Positions 1 through 9,644 of a stretch of 64,000 nucleotides of DNA are shown in pieces. The notes beneath the pieces were generated by a model. It worked only from the letters and a program-made list of their open reading frames with translations, did not search any database and had not been told where the DNA came from. Numbering within the stretch: the stretch's first letter is position 1; every line of letters starts with the position of its first letter. The stretch spans positions 37,184 to 101,183 of the forward strand of contig BQJN01000001.1 in NCBI GenBank assembly GCA_021604725.1, in the 5' to 3' direction. Position numbers and translations under genes: made by a program. The DNA is from Lysobacteraceae bacterium. GTDB taxonomy: Bacteria > Pseudomonadota > Gammaproteobacteria > Xanthomonadales > BQJN01.

Positions 1-292
1 CCAGGCTGCGTCTTTGTGCGGGGTCTGCAAACACTCTGTCGCGCAACGCCGCGCGGTCTAGCGTGCCATCCTCGCGCAACACTGTTTCTCCAAAAAGACT
101 AATGACGCCGCGCAGACCCTCGCTACCTACTTCTACGACATCGCGCGCCAGTATATCGGTGTCGACCACACAAATACCCAAGTCGGCGAATCGATTTGAA
201 ACGGCGGTTTTTCCGCTGGCGATACCACCGGTGAGAGCAACCACAAAGGGCGATGGTTTCGATTCTGATCGGGGCTTATTCGAGACCGGCAA
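1..292 (-). CDS. coaE: Dephospho-CoA kinase, 3' end cut by window edge
   Basis: CoaE phosphorylates dephospho-CoA with ATP in the last step of coenzyme A synthesis. Only the N-terminal 97 residues are inside the window. Reading the minus strand gives a P-loop GGIASGKT at residues 22-29, then VVDTDILARDVV, which matches the family's DxDxxAR segment. The frame opens after a TGA, and the only early start I see is TTG at 292, with GGAG about 12 nt upstream. The gene overlaps the end of pilD by 17 nt, so the two are probably co-transcribed. coaE following pilD is a common gammaproteobacterial order. The family is clear; the exact start is less so. Confidence 0.88.
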   Translation of the reverse strand, partial: MPVSNKPRSESKPSPFVVALTGGIASGKTAVSNRFADLGICVVDTDILARDVVEVGSEGLRGVISLFGETVLREDGTLDRAALRDRVFADPAQRRSL

Positions 293-1142
293 AACTCAGG
301 TAGGCTCCAATCAGCTGCTGTCCCCAAATCAACCCTATCCAACCGGCGATGGCCAAATAGGGCCCGAATGGAATTGGTGTTTGCCGGTCGGCTCCTTGCA
401 TCTTAAGCGCAATGCTGCCCACCACAGCACCGACCAGCGATGACATGATGATGATCAAGGGCAATAGCTCCCACCCTCCAAACGCTCCAAACACAGCAAG
501 CAACTTGAAATCGCCGTACCCCATCCCTTGCTTGCCTGTTACAAGCCTGAATAGCTGAAATACGGTCCAGAGACTCATGTAGCCGGCTATGGCACCGACA
601 ATGGCCGCTTCAGCCGGGATGAATACAGACCAAAGTGACAGCAACAGGCCAAACCAGATCAAAGGTAGCGTGAGGTTGTCGGGCAGTAACTGCGTTTTGA
701 TATCGACGCCGGACATGGCGATCAGGAACCAGGTCAGAACCAACATCGATGCGCCTTGAACGGTCGGTCCAAAGTGCCAAATGACGTATGCGGAAAGCAG
801 TCCGGTCAGCAGCTCGACCAGAGGGTACTGGATGGAGATTCTGGCTTTGCATTGCGCGCATTTTCCGCCCAGTAGCAGGTAACTGACCACCGGAATATTC
901 TGATGCGCCCTGATCGGGTTGTTGCAGTGCGGACAACGCGATGCCGGCCGAACCAGTCCAGGCGGGGGTGCCTCTTCTACAGGCTCAAGCTCAAGTACTT
1001 CGCGACTCTGGCTTCGCCACTCATGTTCTATACGCGCCGGCAGCCGCGCAATGACAACGTTCAGAAAGCTGCCGACCATCAGGCCAACGATTCCGGCACC
1101 AGCGGCTGCCAGCCCCGGATAGGCTACGAGCACATCAAGCAC
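276..1142 (-). CDS. pilD: Type IV prepilin peptidase / N-methyltransferase
   Basis: PilD is an inner-membrane aspartyl protease that removes the short leader from prepilins and N-methylates the new N-terminal residue. The 288-residue protein has about seven hydrophobic segments. It carries the two zinc-binding CxxC pairs (C70/C73 and C95/C98) typical of the bifunctional form. One catalytic aspartate lies in SGVDIKTQLLPD (near residue 147) and the other in the GYGDFK motif near residue 210. Length and motif order are normal. It lies 5 nt downstream of pilC and overlaps coaE, so pilB-pilC-pilD-coaE reads as one minus-strand unit. Its substrates should include the two pilins at 18556-19002 and 20910-21356. 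Confidence 0.96.
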   Translation of the reverse strand: MLDVLVAYPGLAAAGAGIVGLMVGSFLNVVIARLPARIEHEWRSQSREVLELEPVEEAPPPGLVRPASRCPHCNNPIRAHQNIPVVSYLLLGGKCAQCKARISIQYPLVELLTGLLSAYVIWHFGPTVQGASMLVLTWFLIAMSGVDIKTQLLPDNLTLPLIWFGLLLSLWSVFIPAEAAIVGAIAGYMSLWTVFQLFRLVTGKQGMGYGDFKLLAVFGAFGGWELLPLIIIMSSLVGAVVGSIALKMQGADRQTPIPFGPYLAIAGWIGLIWGQQLIGAYLSFAGLE

Positions 1143-1147
1143 GGTAA

Positions 1148-2368
1148 TTAAATGGTCGCCGCGAGTTTGAAGATAGGCAGATACATGCCAATCACCATGC
1201 TACCGACGATACCGCCGATGATGATCATGATGAACGGTTCAAGCAGGCTGGATAGCGCATCAACCGCGTTGTCGACTTCTTCTTCGTAGAACTCTGCAAC
1301 TTTGGTCAACATCGCATCAAGGTTACCCGATTCCTCGCCGATGGCTGTCATTTGGACCACCATATGAGGGAACACGTCGACCTGACGCATTGCCAGTTGC
1401 AACTGGTGGCCTGTGGCAACGTCGTCACGGATTTTCAGTACTGCGTCACTGTAGACGATATTGCCGGTGGCTCCCGCCACAGTTTGCAGCGCGTCGACCA
1501 GTGGTACACCTGCAGCGAACGTGGTCGCCAGAGTGCGCGCAAAGCGGGCGATGGCAGCGTGATTCATGATCTGGCCGACGATCGGAACTTTCAGTATTGC
1601 CCGGTCTAAAAAGTGCGCGAATTTTCTGCTGCGCTTTTTCAGCTGGATCAGTCCGAAGATAGCTCCACCAGCAATAATCGCGTAGAAGAACCCATGCTCC
1701 TGCACGCTCTCGGAGGCATCGACGATCATTTGCGTAAACGCTGGCAGGTCGCCGCCAAACGATTTGAAGATTGACTCAAACTGTGGAACCACCCAGACCA
1801 ATAGCAGAATACTCACGAGGATTGCTACAGCCATGACGGTCGCTGGATAGAACAACGCCTTTTTGATCTTGCCTTTGATCGACTCAGTCTTTTCCTTGTA
1901 AGTGGCAATGGTGTCGAGCAAGGTGTCCAACACACCCGCTGTTTCACCTGCTCTCACCAGGTTTACGTAGAGTTCGTCAAATTGCAGTGGACGGTGGGAC
2001 ATGGCTTCACTCAAGGTGGCCCCGCCTTCAACATCGCTTTTGATGCCGAGTACCATTTCCTTCATGCTGGCGTTGTCTGACCCGCCGGCGATAATCTCGA
2101 AGCTCTGCACCAACGGCACGCCCGAGTGCATCATGGTGGCCAGCTGACGTGAAAAGATGGCGATCTCGCGTGGTGTGATTTTCTTTTTGCCGCCGCCGAA
2201 CAAGGCCTTGGGCTTTTTCCGCACGCGCTTGGGCTGGATGCCTTGACGCCGCAGCTCCGCCTTGACCAAAGTCGGGTTCTTGGCGGCTTGCTCGCCTTTC
2301 ATTTTGGTCCCGCGCTTGTCGGTCCCTTCCCAGATGTAGGTATTGAGTTCTGCTGCCTTGGTGGCCAT
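1148..2368 (-). CDS. pilC: Type IV pilus inner-membrane platform protein PilC
   Basis: PilC is the polytopic inner-membrane platform of the pilus machine and couples the PilB/PilT ATPases to pilin insertion. The 406-residue protein shows two tandem T2SSF (GspF-type) domains. The first contains FSRQLATMMHSGVPLVQSF and the second FARTLATTFAAGVPLVDAL, each followed by hydrophobic helices. The frame extends upstream to a TTG at 2392, but the ATG at 2368 gives the usual family length and is preferred. The basic N-terminus (KPKALFGGGKKKITPREIA) is typical. It sits between pilB and pilD on the same strand. Confidence 0.96.
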   Translation of the reverse strand: MATKAAELNTYIWEGTDKRGTKMKGEQAAKNPTLVKAELRRQGIQPKRVRKKPKALFGGGKKKITPREIAIFSRQLATMMHSGVPLVQSFEIIAGGSDNASMKEMVLGIKSDVEGGATLSEAMSHRPLQFDELYVNLVRAGETAGVLDTLLDTIATYKEKTESIKGKIKKALFYPATVMAVAILVSILLLVWVVPQFESIFKSFGGDLPAFTQMIVDASESVQEHGFFYAIIAGGAIFGLIQLKKRSRKFAHFLDRAILKVPIVGQIMNHAAIARFARTLATTFAAGVPLVDALQTVAGATGNIVYSDAVLKIRDDVATGHQLQLAMRQVDVFPHMVVQMTAIGEESGNLDAMLTKVAEFYEEEVDNAVDALSSLLEPFIMIIIGGIVGSMVIGMYLPIFKLAATI

Positions 2369-2484
2369 CGCTTTACGCTCTTGTGTACTCAAATGAGGCG
2401 TTCGGTCGGCGAACGCTAAACGTTATAGTTATCACCTGTGCATATACAAATCAAGGAATTAGGGCACGAAATTAATGTTGCGGC

Positions 2485-4203
2485 CTAATCTTTAGTCACT
2501 CGATTGATTTCTGCCAGGCTGGTGATTCCCTGGCGTGCCTTGTTCAGGGCCGAAGCGCGCAGGTCATTGATACGTTCAACCTTGGCCTGATCGGCGATCT
2601 GAATCGCGTTGCCGCCTTTCAGAATGATTCGTTGCATTTCTTCACTAATGCCCATCACCTGGTAAATGCCGACACGGCCCTTATAGCCTTCGTTACACAG
2701 AGGGCAACCCACCTGCTCAAATAGCTTCAGGTTGTCTACTTCATCTTCCTTGAAACCCTCCCGTAGCAAGGCCTCAGGAGGAATCTCCGCGTGTTGCTTG
2801 CAATCGGGGTGCAGACGACGCGCTAGCCGCTGGGCGATTACCAGAGAAACTGCCGATGTGATATTGAATGGTGCGATGCCCATGTTCATCAAACGGGCAA
2901 TCGTCTGTGGTGCGTCATTGGTGTGTAGTGTAGATAGCACCATGTGTCCGGTCTGGGCAGCCTTGATTGCGATCTCGGCCGTTTCGATGTCTCGTATCTC
3001 CCCGACCATGATGACGTCGGGGTCCTGTCGCAAGAAGGAACGCAGTGCGGCTGCGAAAGTCATGCCCTTCTTGGTGTCCTGTTGAACCTGGTTGACACCG
3101 CTGACTCGAATTTCAACCGGGTCCTCTACGGTAGAAATGTTGCGGCCTTCCTCATTCAGAATGTTGAGTGCCGTGTAAAGAGAAACTGTCTTACCACTAC
3201 CGGTTGGGCCGGTTACAAGCACCATGCCGTAGGGTTTCTGAATGGCGTCAAGAAACAATTCCTTTTGATCGTCTTCATACCCCAGTTTTTCGATGCCCAT
3301 CTTGGCGGCGGATGCGTCCAGTACACGCAGCACTACCTTTTCTCCAAAAAGCGTCGGGCAGGTGCTGACACGAAAGTCAATTGACTTGGTTTTCGACAAG
3401 TTCAGCTTGATTCGGCCATCCTGAGGAACACGCCGCTCGGCGATGTCGAGACCGGACATGACCTTCAGTCGCGAGGACAGGCGCGGTGACATCGCTGTAG
3501 GTGGGCTGGCAACCCTGCGCAGGACTCCGTCCATGCGAAAGCGTACACGGTACATTTTTTCGTAGGGCTCGAAGTGAATATCTGATGCGCCACGTTTAAT
3601 GGCATCCAGTAACACCTTGTTGACGAATTTTACGACCGGGGTATCGTCACCGGTGGCTTCAACTCCGGCGTCGGACTCATTTTCGAGCTCCGCAGCATCT
3701 GCGAAATCAACATCCTCCAAGCCCTCATCGTCTTCCATGTCATCCATCATGGCGTCGGTAGCTTGCAGAGCATCCTCTATTGCTCGCTCCAACAAGTCGT
3801 CGCGAATCAGAATCGGCTCGACACCGAGGTTGGTGTGAAACTTGATCTCATCGAGTCCACGCAGGTTGGTGGGATCGGAGACGCCGACAAATAGACGGCT
3901 ACCGCGCTTGAAAAGGGGTAAGGCACGGTGTTGGTGAATCAATCGCTCTTCGACCAGACGAACCGGAGCCTGGCCCAGGTCCATCGCCGAGACGTCGAAC
4001 ACCGGCACCCCGAATTCGGCAGAGGCTGCGGCCACAACCGCACTTGCGTCCGCGATATTGTTTCCAACGACGTAGGTAACAAACGGAATGCGCTGCTTTA
4101 ACGAAGTTTCCTGCGCACTGACTGCTTCTTCTTCGGTGATCAATTGGTCGGTGACCAGCCTCCGTGCGAGGCCACTAAGCCGGACTGGAACTTTGGTTGC
4201 CAT
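2485..4203 (-). CDS. pilB: Type IV pilus assembly ATPase PilB
   Basis: PilB is the cytoplasmic hexameric ATPase that drives pilus extension. It has an N-terminal MshEN/GspE-N domain, then a RecA-like ATPase core with Walker A GPTGSGKT, an Asp box, Walker B (VIMVGEIRD) and a His box (GHMVLSTLHTND). A C-terminal zinc-type cysteine region is built from HPDC and CPLC. An acidic linker (about residues 150-185, DDMEDDEGLEDVDF) joins the two domains. The frame opens at 4353, but the MATKVPVRLSGLARRL start at 4203 gives 572 residues, the usual PilB length. It is followed on the same strand by pilC after a 116-nt gap. No retraction ATPase (pilT) is in the window. Confidence 0.96.
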   Translation of the reverse strand: MATKVPVRLSGLARRLVTDQLITEEEAVSAQETSLKQRIPFVTYVVGNNIADASAVVAAASAEFGVPVFDVSAMDLGQAPVRLVEERLIHQHRALPLFKRGSRLFVGVSDPTNLRGLDEIKFHTNLGVEPILIRDDLLERAIEDALQATDAMMDDMEDDEGLEDVDFADAAELENESDAGVEATGDDTPVVKFVNKVLLDAIKRGASDIHFEPYEKMYRVRFRMDGVLRRVASPPTAMSPRLSSRLKVMSGLDIAERRVPQDGRIKLNLSKTKSIDFRVSTCPTLFGEKVVLRVLDASAAKMGIEKLGYEDDQKELFLDAIQKPYGMVLVTGPTGSGKTVSLYTALNILNEEGRNISTVEDPVEIRVSGVNQVQQDTKKGMTFAAALRSFLRQDPDVIMVGEIRDIETAEIAIKAAQTGHMVLSTLHTNDAPQTIARLMNMGIAPFNITSAVSLVIAQRLARRLHPDCKQHAEIPPEALLREGFKEDEVDNLKLFEQVGCPLCNEGYKGRVGIYQVMGISEEMQRIILKGGNAIQIADQAKVERINDLRASALNKARQGITSLAEINRVTKD

Positions 4204-4302
4204 AGATCTTTGCGCAATGGTAGCGAGTGACGCTTCAATCCTACCAGTTGTGCCAGGACGTGTGCCACAATTGGGCAATGTGACCCTTCGGCGATTTGCC
4301 TT

Positions 4303-5892
4303 GTGCCAATTCCCCCGCAGCCGTTCAATGTGACAGTGAAGTCCGATAAACAAGGCCTTCCTTTGTTGCGCTACGGTGCGCTGATCATTGTTTTATTGGC
4401 CGTTGTTTGCCTGCTGGTATGGACCTTTCTCATTGTGCCGCTGGGACCGCTGACGTTCTTTGACGATGGCGGCACCTATTTGATGATGGCAAGGGCGTTG
4501 GCGTTCGGTGGCGAGCCACTGCCTTCGTTGGCGGATTCTTTCCGAGTCTTGCCCGGGCTCTACCCGCTGGTTATCGGCGCGGTCGCCGCAAATACCGAAG
4601 GCCTGATTGCTGCTGCCAGATTGACCAACGTGCTAGCTACGATGGTGGTGTGGCTGTGTTGCTGGTGGCTGGCATTTCGATTGCTGCAACCGGGTCGTGC
4701 GGTGCTGGCATTGTTGGTGATTTTGTCGCTGCCAGTGGCGTGGTTCATGTCTCCTGCCGTTGTCAGCGAGCCGGTATTCACAGCTCTGACCATGCTCAGT
4801 TTGGCGATCTCCGACGCATTGGTTTCCACCCGCCACCGGAGCAGGTGGCTGGCCCTGGCTGCTTTCGTTCTAGGGTTATGTCTGATCGGTTCAATACTGA
4901 CTCGTACCATCGGCATTGCGTTGATCCCCGCAATCGTCGCCATGTTGTGGCAGCTGCAGCATCGGCTGCGTCTGGCTTGTTACCTTGGTGCAGGCCTGCT
5001 GGTGGCGATGGTGGTCGCCGTTGGCTATGGACTGCCATGGACTGGCTCGGGTTACGGTGGTCACGTGTTGGCCAAGTTCAACGACTTCTCGTTGTCGCAA
5101 GCGGCAACGTTTGCCCTATCGCAGTGCAAACAAATGCTCGCCGCTTTCCTTGCCAACCTGACGTTGATTCATGAGCCTGAGCGGATGTTTGCGCTTTGGT
5201 TGGTCGGTGGCGGCCTTTTCTTCTGGGTGATTTGGTCGTTGTTGCGCCACGCCTTGGCGCTCAACCCAATCGCGATTTATGTCGTGACATCATTGCTTAT
5301 AGTCTTGATCTGGCCGTTTCCGGATCACATGGTGCGTTTCCTGTACCCACTAATGCCGGTGACGATCATCCTGGCTTTGCGGTCTACTGCTGGGCAGATG
5401 ACGGTTTTTCGCACCTTGGTCGCAAGCTGCTTTGTGCTGATGGCCGGACTCGGATATGGGCGCTTCATTGATCGCTCACTCTGGGCCGGGGCAGCTGTTC
5501 TTGGGTCAAGCACGCTTTACGCCAAGGACAACGCAGAGAAGGCGCAGTACGAAGCGTTTGGCTTTGTGAATGCGATCAACGATTGGCGCGAATTTCGTTA
5601 TTTGTTGCCAACAGATGCACGCGTTGTCTGTTTCAAGCCGCATTACTTTGAGGCGTTGTCGGGACGCAGTTGCGTGTTGCCGCCGCTCAATCTCAGTGCA
5701 GACTGGATCACGCAGCAGGCAATCACTCATGCCTATCTATCGCCGTTGACCCGCCCGGACCGCCCGGCCGACCTGATCAATCAACGATTCGCTGGCTGTG
5801 GAGATGGAGTATGGCAACGACACAACGGACGGGGCCATGTTGAAGCCGCGTTGGTGTTGATTGACGGCTGCATAACCCCCGGTTCGCACTAG
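4303..5892 (+). CDS. GT-C type membrane glycosyltransferase, paralogue 1
   Basis: This 529-residue membrane protein has 10 or more predicted hydrophobic helices and a periplasmic C-terminal tail. After helix 1 it has the acidic loop motif FFDDGGTYLMMARAL, which resembles the catalytic DD/DE loop of GT-C (ArnT/GT39-like) enzymes that use polyprenyl-phosphate sugars. It shares the motif WPFPDHMVRFLYPLMP (from 5311) with the proteins at 13655-15151 and 21840-23444, so the three are paralogues. Starts are GTG; 4303, 4330 and 4336 are all possible. It is divergent from pilB (99 nt between starts) and lies just upstream of a DPM1-like GT2 that could make its donor. The exact sugar and acceptor are unknown. 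Confidence 0.75.
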   Translation: MPIPPQPFNVTVKSDKQGLPLLRYGALIIVLLAVVCLLVWTFLIVPLGPLTFFDDGGTYLMMARALAFGGEPLPSLADSFRVLPGLYPLVIGAVAANTEGLIAAARLTNVLATMVVWLCCWWLAFRLLQPGRAVLALLVILSLPVAWFMSPAVVSEPVFTALTMLSLAISDALVSTRHRSRWLALAAFVLGLCLIGSILTRTIGIALIPAIVAMLWQLQHRLRLACYLGAGLLVAMVVAVGYGLPWTGSGYGGHVLAKFNDFSLSQAATFALSQCKQMLAAFLANLTLIHEPERMFALWLVGGGLFFWVIWSLLRHALALNPIAIYVVTSLLIVLIWPFPDHMVRFLYPLMPVTIILALRSTAGQMTVFRTLVASCFVLMAGLGYGRFIDRSLWAGAAVLGSSTLYAKDNAEKAQYEAFGFVNAINDWREFRYLLPTDARVVCFKPHYFEALSGRSCVLPPLNLSADWITQQAITHAYLSPLTRPDRPADLINQRFAGCGDGVWQRHNGRGHVEAALVLIDGCITPGSH

Positions 5893-5991
5893 GCGCGTGT
5901 CAAATCGTGACTTGTTCCGAATCAGCGCCGTCGCTGGCTATATACTGACTACCATCGACCTGCCACGCGCCGAGGAGCCATTCGCGAAACC

Positions 5992-6930
5992 ATGAAGGAT
6001 CAGACAACCAGCACCGGCTCGATCGCCGAGCACCGCTCTGCCTGTAGCGACGGCAGCGATGTATCGATTGTGATCCCGATGAAAAATGAGCAAGGTTCGG
6101 TTGCGGCGTTGGTGGGCGATATATTGGACCGACTGCCAGAGGCAGAGGTCATTGTTGTTGACGATGGGTCGACCGACTCAAGTGCACAACTGGCTGCGGC
6201 CGCTGGAGCGGTGGTGGTTCAGCATCCAGTATCCATGGGAAACGGCGCCGCTATCAAAACCGGTATTAGAGCGGCGAGTCGCGAATTCATCGTTTGTATG
6301 GACGCTGACGGGCAGCATCAGGCCAAGGATATTCCTGCGCTGCTGGCTGGCTTCGCGCAAGGCTATGACCTGGTGGTCGGGCAACGCGACGCAGCAGGGC
6401 AGGCCAGCCTGGCTCGCCGTTTGGCAAATAACTTCTATAACGCAGTGGCCAGCTTCATGGTGGGCCAGAGCGTCAAGGACCTGACGTCTGGTTTTCGCGC
6501 CTTCAGGGCATCGTTGGTCAAGGGCTTGTTGCCGCTATTGCCCAACGGGTTTTCCTACCCCACCACCAGTTTGATTGCGGTCTACCGTATGGGCCACCGT
6601 GTTTCATTCGTGCCGATCGAAGTACTGAAACGACAAGGCAAGAGTCATATCTCGCCACTCAAAGATGGTCTCAGGTTTCTTGTCATCATCTTTCGAATAG
6701 CCACCCTCTACTCGCCGCTAAAACTGTTTTTGCCAGTCAGCGTTTGCATGGCGGCACTCGGTATCGCCAACTACTTGTACACCTATTTCACCGATGGGCG
6801 CTTCACCAATATGAGCGTCGTGATGCTGGTCGCGTCGGTGGTCGTATTCGTCATAGGATTGGTGTCAGAACAGGTCACTACTTTATTGTTCATTGCCTTG
6901 AGCAGGCACCGGGAAGATAACAGCAAGTAG
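5992..6930 (+). CDS. Polyprenyl-phosphate sugar synthase-like GT2 with C-terminal TM helices
   Basis: This is a family 2 glycosyltransferase of the DPM1/GtrB type. It shows VSIVIPMKNE, the nucleotide-binding [10 protein letters not shown], the MDADGQHQ metal site and a QRDAAGQ region. After about residue 235 it has two hydrophobic helices, as in GtrB-like enzymes. Such proteins move a sugar from a nucleotide donor to undecaprenyl or dolichyl phosphate on the cytoplasmic face. It is 99 nt downstream of the GT-C gene at 4303-5892 in the same direction, so a synthase/transferase pair is a reasonable inference. The donor sugar cannot be read from the sequence. Confidence 0.85.
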   Translation: MKDQTTSTGSIAEHRSACSDGSDVSIVIPMKNEQGSVAALVGDILDRLPEAEVIVVDDGSTDSSAQLAAAAGAVVVQHPVSMGNGAAIKTGIRAASREFIVCMDADGQHQAKDIPALLAGFAQGYDLVVGQRDAAGQASLARRLANNFYNAVASFMVGQSVKDLTSGFRAFRASLVKGLLPLLPNGFSYPTTSLIAVYRMGHRVSFVPIEVLKRQGKSHISPLKDGLRFLVIIFRIATLYSPLKLFLPVSVCMAALGIANYLYTYFTDGRFTNMSVVMLVASVVVFVIGLVSEQVTTLLFIALSRHREDNSK

Positions 6931-6947
6931 TGGGCAGCGGAGCTTCC

Positions 6948-7931
6948 CTAGCTGTCGAGCACTTCTTCGTACAAACAGCGATAGGCTCGTGTCATTGCGA
7001 GCAAGGAGAACGAGGACTCAATTCGTTGTCGGTTGTACTGTCCCATGGCCTTGCGCAGGTCGGGTTGTTCCGCCAACTCATTGAGCGCTGAGGCGAACGC
7101 GGTTATATCGCCGGGTGGGCACAAGATTCCACCTTTTTGCGCGACAACCAGCTCAGGCATGGTTGAACAGTTGCTGGCCACCACTGGCAGGCCACAGGCC
7201 ATGGCTTCGGCCACCGCAAGGCCAAAGCCCTCACGAAAGGTTGGCATCAACAGGATGTCGGCGTGCCGGTAAATCTCGGGCATCTTGTCTGGAGCAACCG
7301 GGCCTAGTTCGATCAACTTGTGGTGCCGCCAGCGCTTGGGCAAGTTGGTGCGGCCGGTCGCGCAAATAATGGTGCAGGCATGGTCCAGTTGCTGGGCGAT
7401 GTCGGGCAACAGGTGAGCGCCTTTGCGCAAAGAAGGATTGCCACAAAACAGGATATTGATTTTTCTGTCCTGTCGCCGTTCAGGCGTTGGAATAAAGCGT
7501 TCTGTACAAACCCCATTGGGTATTACGCGAACCTCACCGTCAAACTCCATGTCTTGCCTGACCAGGTCGGCAACGAATTGACTCACAGCCGTCACCATCG
7601 TTGCCTTTTTCAATGCCATCGATGTCCACAAACGCAAATCACTTCGCCAATGCAGTCGCTGTAATGCAGTGCCGAACTGGCGCATGTATTTATCCAGGAC
7701 ATAGCCATGGAAGGTCGCAATTAGCGGCGCCTTCTGTCGCAAGAAAGCAGCATGGTCCGGTGCCGTATGCACCAGATCGGCATGGCCCCCAACCGACAAG
7801 CCGATGGCCGGTGGGAATAATTCCAGCCATCGACTGTAAGGCCTGATTTCTACCGCCTCGATATGGCTTGCCAATGCCCTGTGCAACTCGATTGCACCGG
7901 ACCCGGCAGGCAATGGCGTCAGCACTTTCAT
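6948..7931 (-). CDS. Glycosyltransferase family 4
   Basis: A GT-B fold retaining glycosyltransferase of about 327 residues. The C-terminal domain has NILFCGNPSLRKGAHLL (acceptor/donor cleft) and the signature EGFGLAVAEAMACGLPVVAS, which contains the E-x7-E pair contacting the nucleotide sugar. The ATG at 7931 is preferred because it overlaps the stop of the upstream GT2 in an ATGA; an ATG at 7982 is also open. It is the last gene of a five-gene minus-strand operon beginning with a flippase at 13123. This suggests it adds a sugar to a lipid-linked glycan in the cytoplasm. Sugar specificity is not visible. Confidence 0.88.
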   Translation of the reverse strand: MKVLTPLPAGSGAIELHRALASHIEAVEIRPYSRWLELFPPAIGLSVGGHADLVHTAPDHAAFLRQKAPLIATFHGYVLDKYMRQFGTALQRLHWRSDLRLWTSMALKKATMVTAVSQFVADLVRQDMEFDGEVRVIPNGVCTERFIPTPERRQDRKINILFCGNPSLRKGAHLLPDIAQQLDHACTIICATGRTNLPKRWRHHKLIELGPVAPDKMPEIYRHADILLMPTFREGFGLAVAEAMACGLPVVASNCSTMPELVVAQKGGILCPPGDITAFASALNELAEQPDLRKAMGQYNRQRIESSFSLLAMTRAYRCLYEEVLDS

Positions 7932-8854
7932 GGCGACCTTGGCGGCAGATTGACGCCGCGATACCTGGGGTAGGCTAGCCAATACAGGTGATAGATGAGC
8001 TTTAGCAATGCGGAGTCAACATGCTGTGCATGAATCGACCGCTCTTCGCCAAATCGAATGGCAAGCGTCTGCGGGTCTGTGCTGGCACTGATGCCACTGT
8101 GACGCATGACCGAAATCACCTGCTCAATCAGTTTTGCGCTGACCCCAGCTCGATAGGCGCGAAGAAAGAAGTCATAGTCCATGGCGATTTGCAGACCGGT
8201 ATTGAACAGACCGATTCGCTCAAACAGGCCTCGGTGGCAGAAAGTTGCCTGGTGCCACAGGCTGGTCTTGAAGTTCAGGCGCCAGTTCCAGGGCCTGGGC
8301 TGCCTTTGTTGCAGGCCATCGCCATGGTCGAGCATTAAACGGCCGCTGACTATGTCGTGACCCTTCCGGAGGTATGGGGCGACGTTCTCCAGGCTATCGT
8401 TCGCATGCAGGTAGTCGTCACTGTGCAACATCAAAACGTAGTCGCCTGATGCCAGCTTGATGCCTTTGTTCATGGCGTCGCCAATACCTTGGTCAGGCTC
8501 GGAAATCCACAGCGATAGGGCCGGATCATATCGGCGTATGATGTCGATAGTCCCGTCCGTTGAGGCCCCATCGACAATGATGTACTCGACATGGCTGTAG
8601 GTTTGGCGCAATACGCTGATCAGCGTTTGCTCAATGGTTGAGACACCGTTGTAAACCACGGTGACAATGGAAATGAGCGGCTGACGATCATCAGCCGATG
8701 GGTTGACCATGCCTCCCAGCCTGAGACCGCCGACTTGCCTTTGCCTAGTCTGTTTGGGTATGGGCACGGCCCTGGAGCATGTGCCAATGTCGATCAGGCT
8801 CTGGCGGGTGCTGCAGTCGCCATAGTTAGGCTCTGGCGTAGGCACTTCATGCAT
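7928..8854 (-). CDS. Glycosyltransferase family 2 (WcaA-like)
   Basis: A GT-A fold inverting glycosyltransferase. It shows ISIVTVVYNG, VDGASTDGTIDII and the metal-binding LHSDDYLH, followed by MDYDFFLRAYRAG, which is typical of WcaA-type enzymes of O-antigen, capsule or exopolysaccharide synthesis. The N-terminal ~60 residues before the domain are poorly conserved-looking, so the start is uncertain. ATG 8854 overlaps the upstream gene by 8 nt; ATG 8710 would begin just before the domain. It is joined to the GT4 gene by an ATGA overlap and belongs to the 13123-to-6948 operon. Confidence 0.85.
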   Translation of the reverse strand: MHEVPTPEPNYGDCSTRQSLIDIGTCSRAVPIPKQTRQRQVGGLRLGGMVNPSADDRQPLISIVTVVYNGVSTIEQTLISVLRQTYSHVEYIIVDGASTDGTIDIIRRYDPALSLWISEPDQGIGDAMNKGIKLASGDYVLMLHSDDYLHANDSLENVAPYLRKGHDIVSGRLMLDHGDGLQQRQPRPWNWRLNFKTSLWHQATFCHRGLFERIGLFNTGLQIAMDYDFFLRAYRAGVSAKLIEQVISVMRHSGISASTDPQTLAIRFGEERSIHAQHVDSALLKLIYHLYWLAYPRYRGVNLPPRSP

Positions 8855-9644
8855 CCTTCGGTTGCTTTTCGCTGTTCTCAAGTGACCACAGATTGGCCCA
8901 GATCAGAAATTTGAAGCCGCCATAGAGGGTGGCCAAGATCAGGCCGCGCATGCCATCGAGAAAGCCGCGCCGCAACAGGTATCGGCCCATTGCTTCCTTT
9001 ACCGGTTCCCAGATGAGCCCAAATAGCGAGAAGCGTTGCCCCGCCTCATGCATCAGTCTGGCCTCAATGGCTGCATATCGTCCCAGCGTTTTGTGGACGT
9101 AGCCCTCAACGCTAGGGTAGGCGAGGTGCTTGAGATAACAGTCATTGGGCAGATTCAGCACGCGTCCATCGGTTTGAATGGCTCGAAAACAGCGGTGGAT
9201 AAAGTTTTCATCCTCGCTGTAACTGTCGAGGTAATGCTGTTTTCTAAAAAATCGAGCCCAGTCACCGGTGAAAAAGCCGCCTTGTCGGACCCAGCCACCA
9301 AAGAACCAAAACAGATTCCAGAGACAAACGACATCATAGTCGTCACTGTTGGCGGCACTTTCGAGCTTTTCGGCGAGTTGAGGGGTCACGCGTTCATCGG
9401 CGTCGAGTACCAGGACCCAGCGTCCATTGGCCGCGGAAATCGCTGTGTGCCGGGCTGGCTCGACGAAATCCAGTCGCGGGTGCGAAATGACGGCAGCGCC
9501 CATGCTGCGCGCAATCTCTGCGGTTCGGTCGTCGCTGTGCATGTCGCAGACAACGATTTCGTCAGCAAAGTCCAGCACAGAGCTGATGCAGTCGGCGATG
9601 TTTTTCTCTTCATTTAGAGTGTTGATGACGACTGAGATGTTCAT
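8847..9644 (-). CDS. Glycosyltransferase family 2 (WaaE/KdtX-like)
   Basis: This 265-residue protein has the features of the small WaaE/KdtX-type GT2 family. It starts with SVVINTLNEEKNIADCI, followed by EIVVCDMHSDDRT and the metal-site motif LDADERV. The C-terminal region (LRRGFLDGMRGLILATLYG) is like the membrane-associated tail of these enzymes. Relatives add a sugar to lipopolysaccharide core or similar glycans. Its ATG overlaps the stop of the upstream 720-residue fusion gene by 4 nt (ATGA), which implies translational coupling. The substrate here is unknown. Confidence 0.85.
   Translation of the reverse strand: MNISVVINTLNEEKNIADCISSVLDFADEIVVCDMHSDDRTAEIARSMGAAVISHPRLDFVEPARHTAISAANGRWVLVLDADERVTPQLAEKLESAANSDDYDVVCLWNLFWFFGGWVRQGGFFTGDWARFFRKQHYLDSYSEDENFIHRCFRAIQTDGRVLNLPNDCYLKHLAYPSVEGYVHKTLGRYAAIEARLMHEAGQRFSLFGLIWEPVKEAMGRYLLRRGFLDGMRGLILATLYGGFKFLIWANLWSLENSEKQPKDA

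Noticed and set aside
9036-9617. 193-codon plus-strand open frame antisense to a GT2
   Set aside because: It lies fully inside a well-supported GT2 gene on the minus strand and has no recognisable domain.
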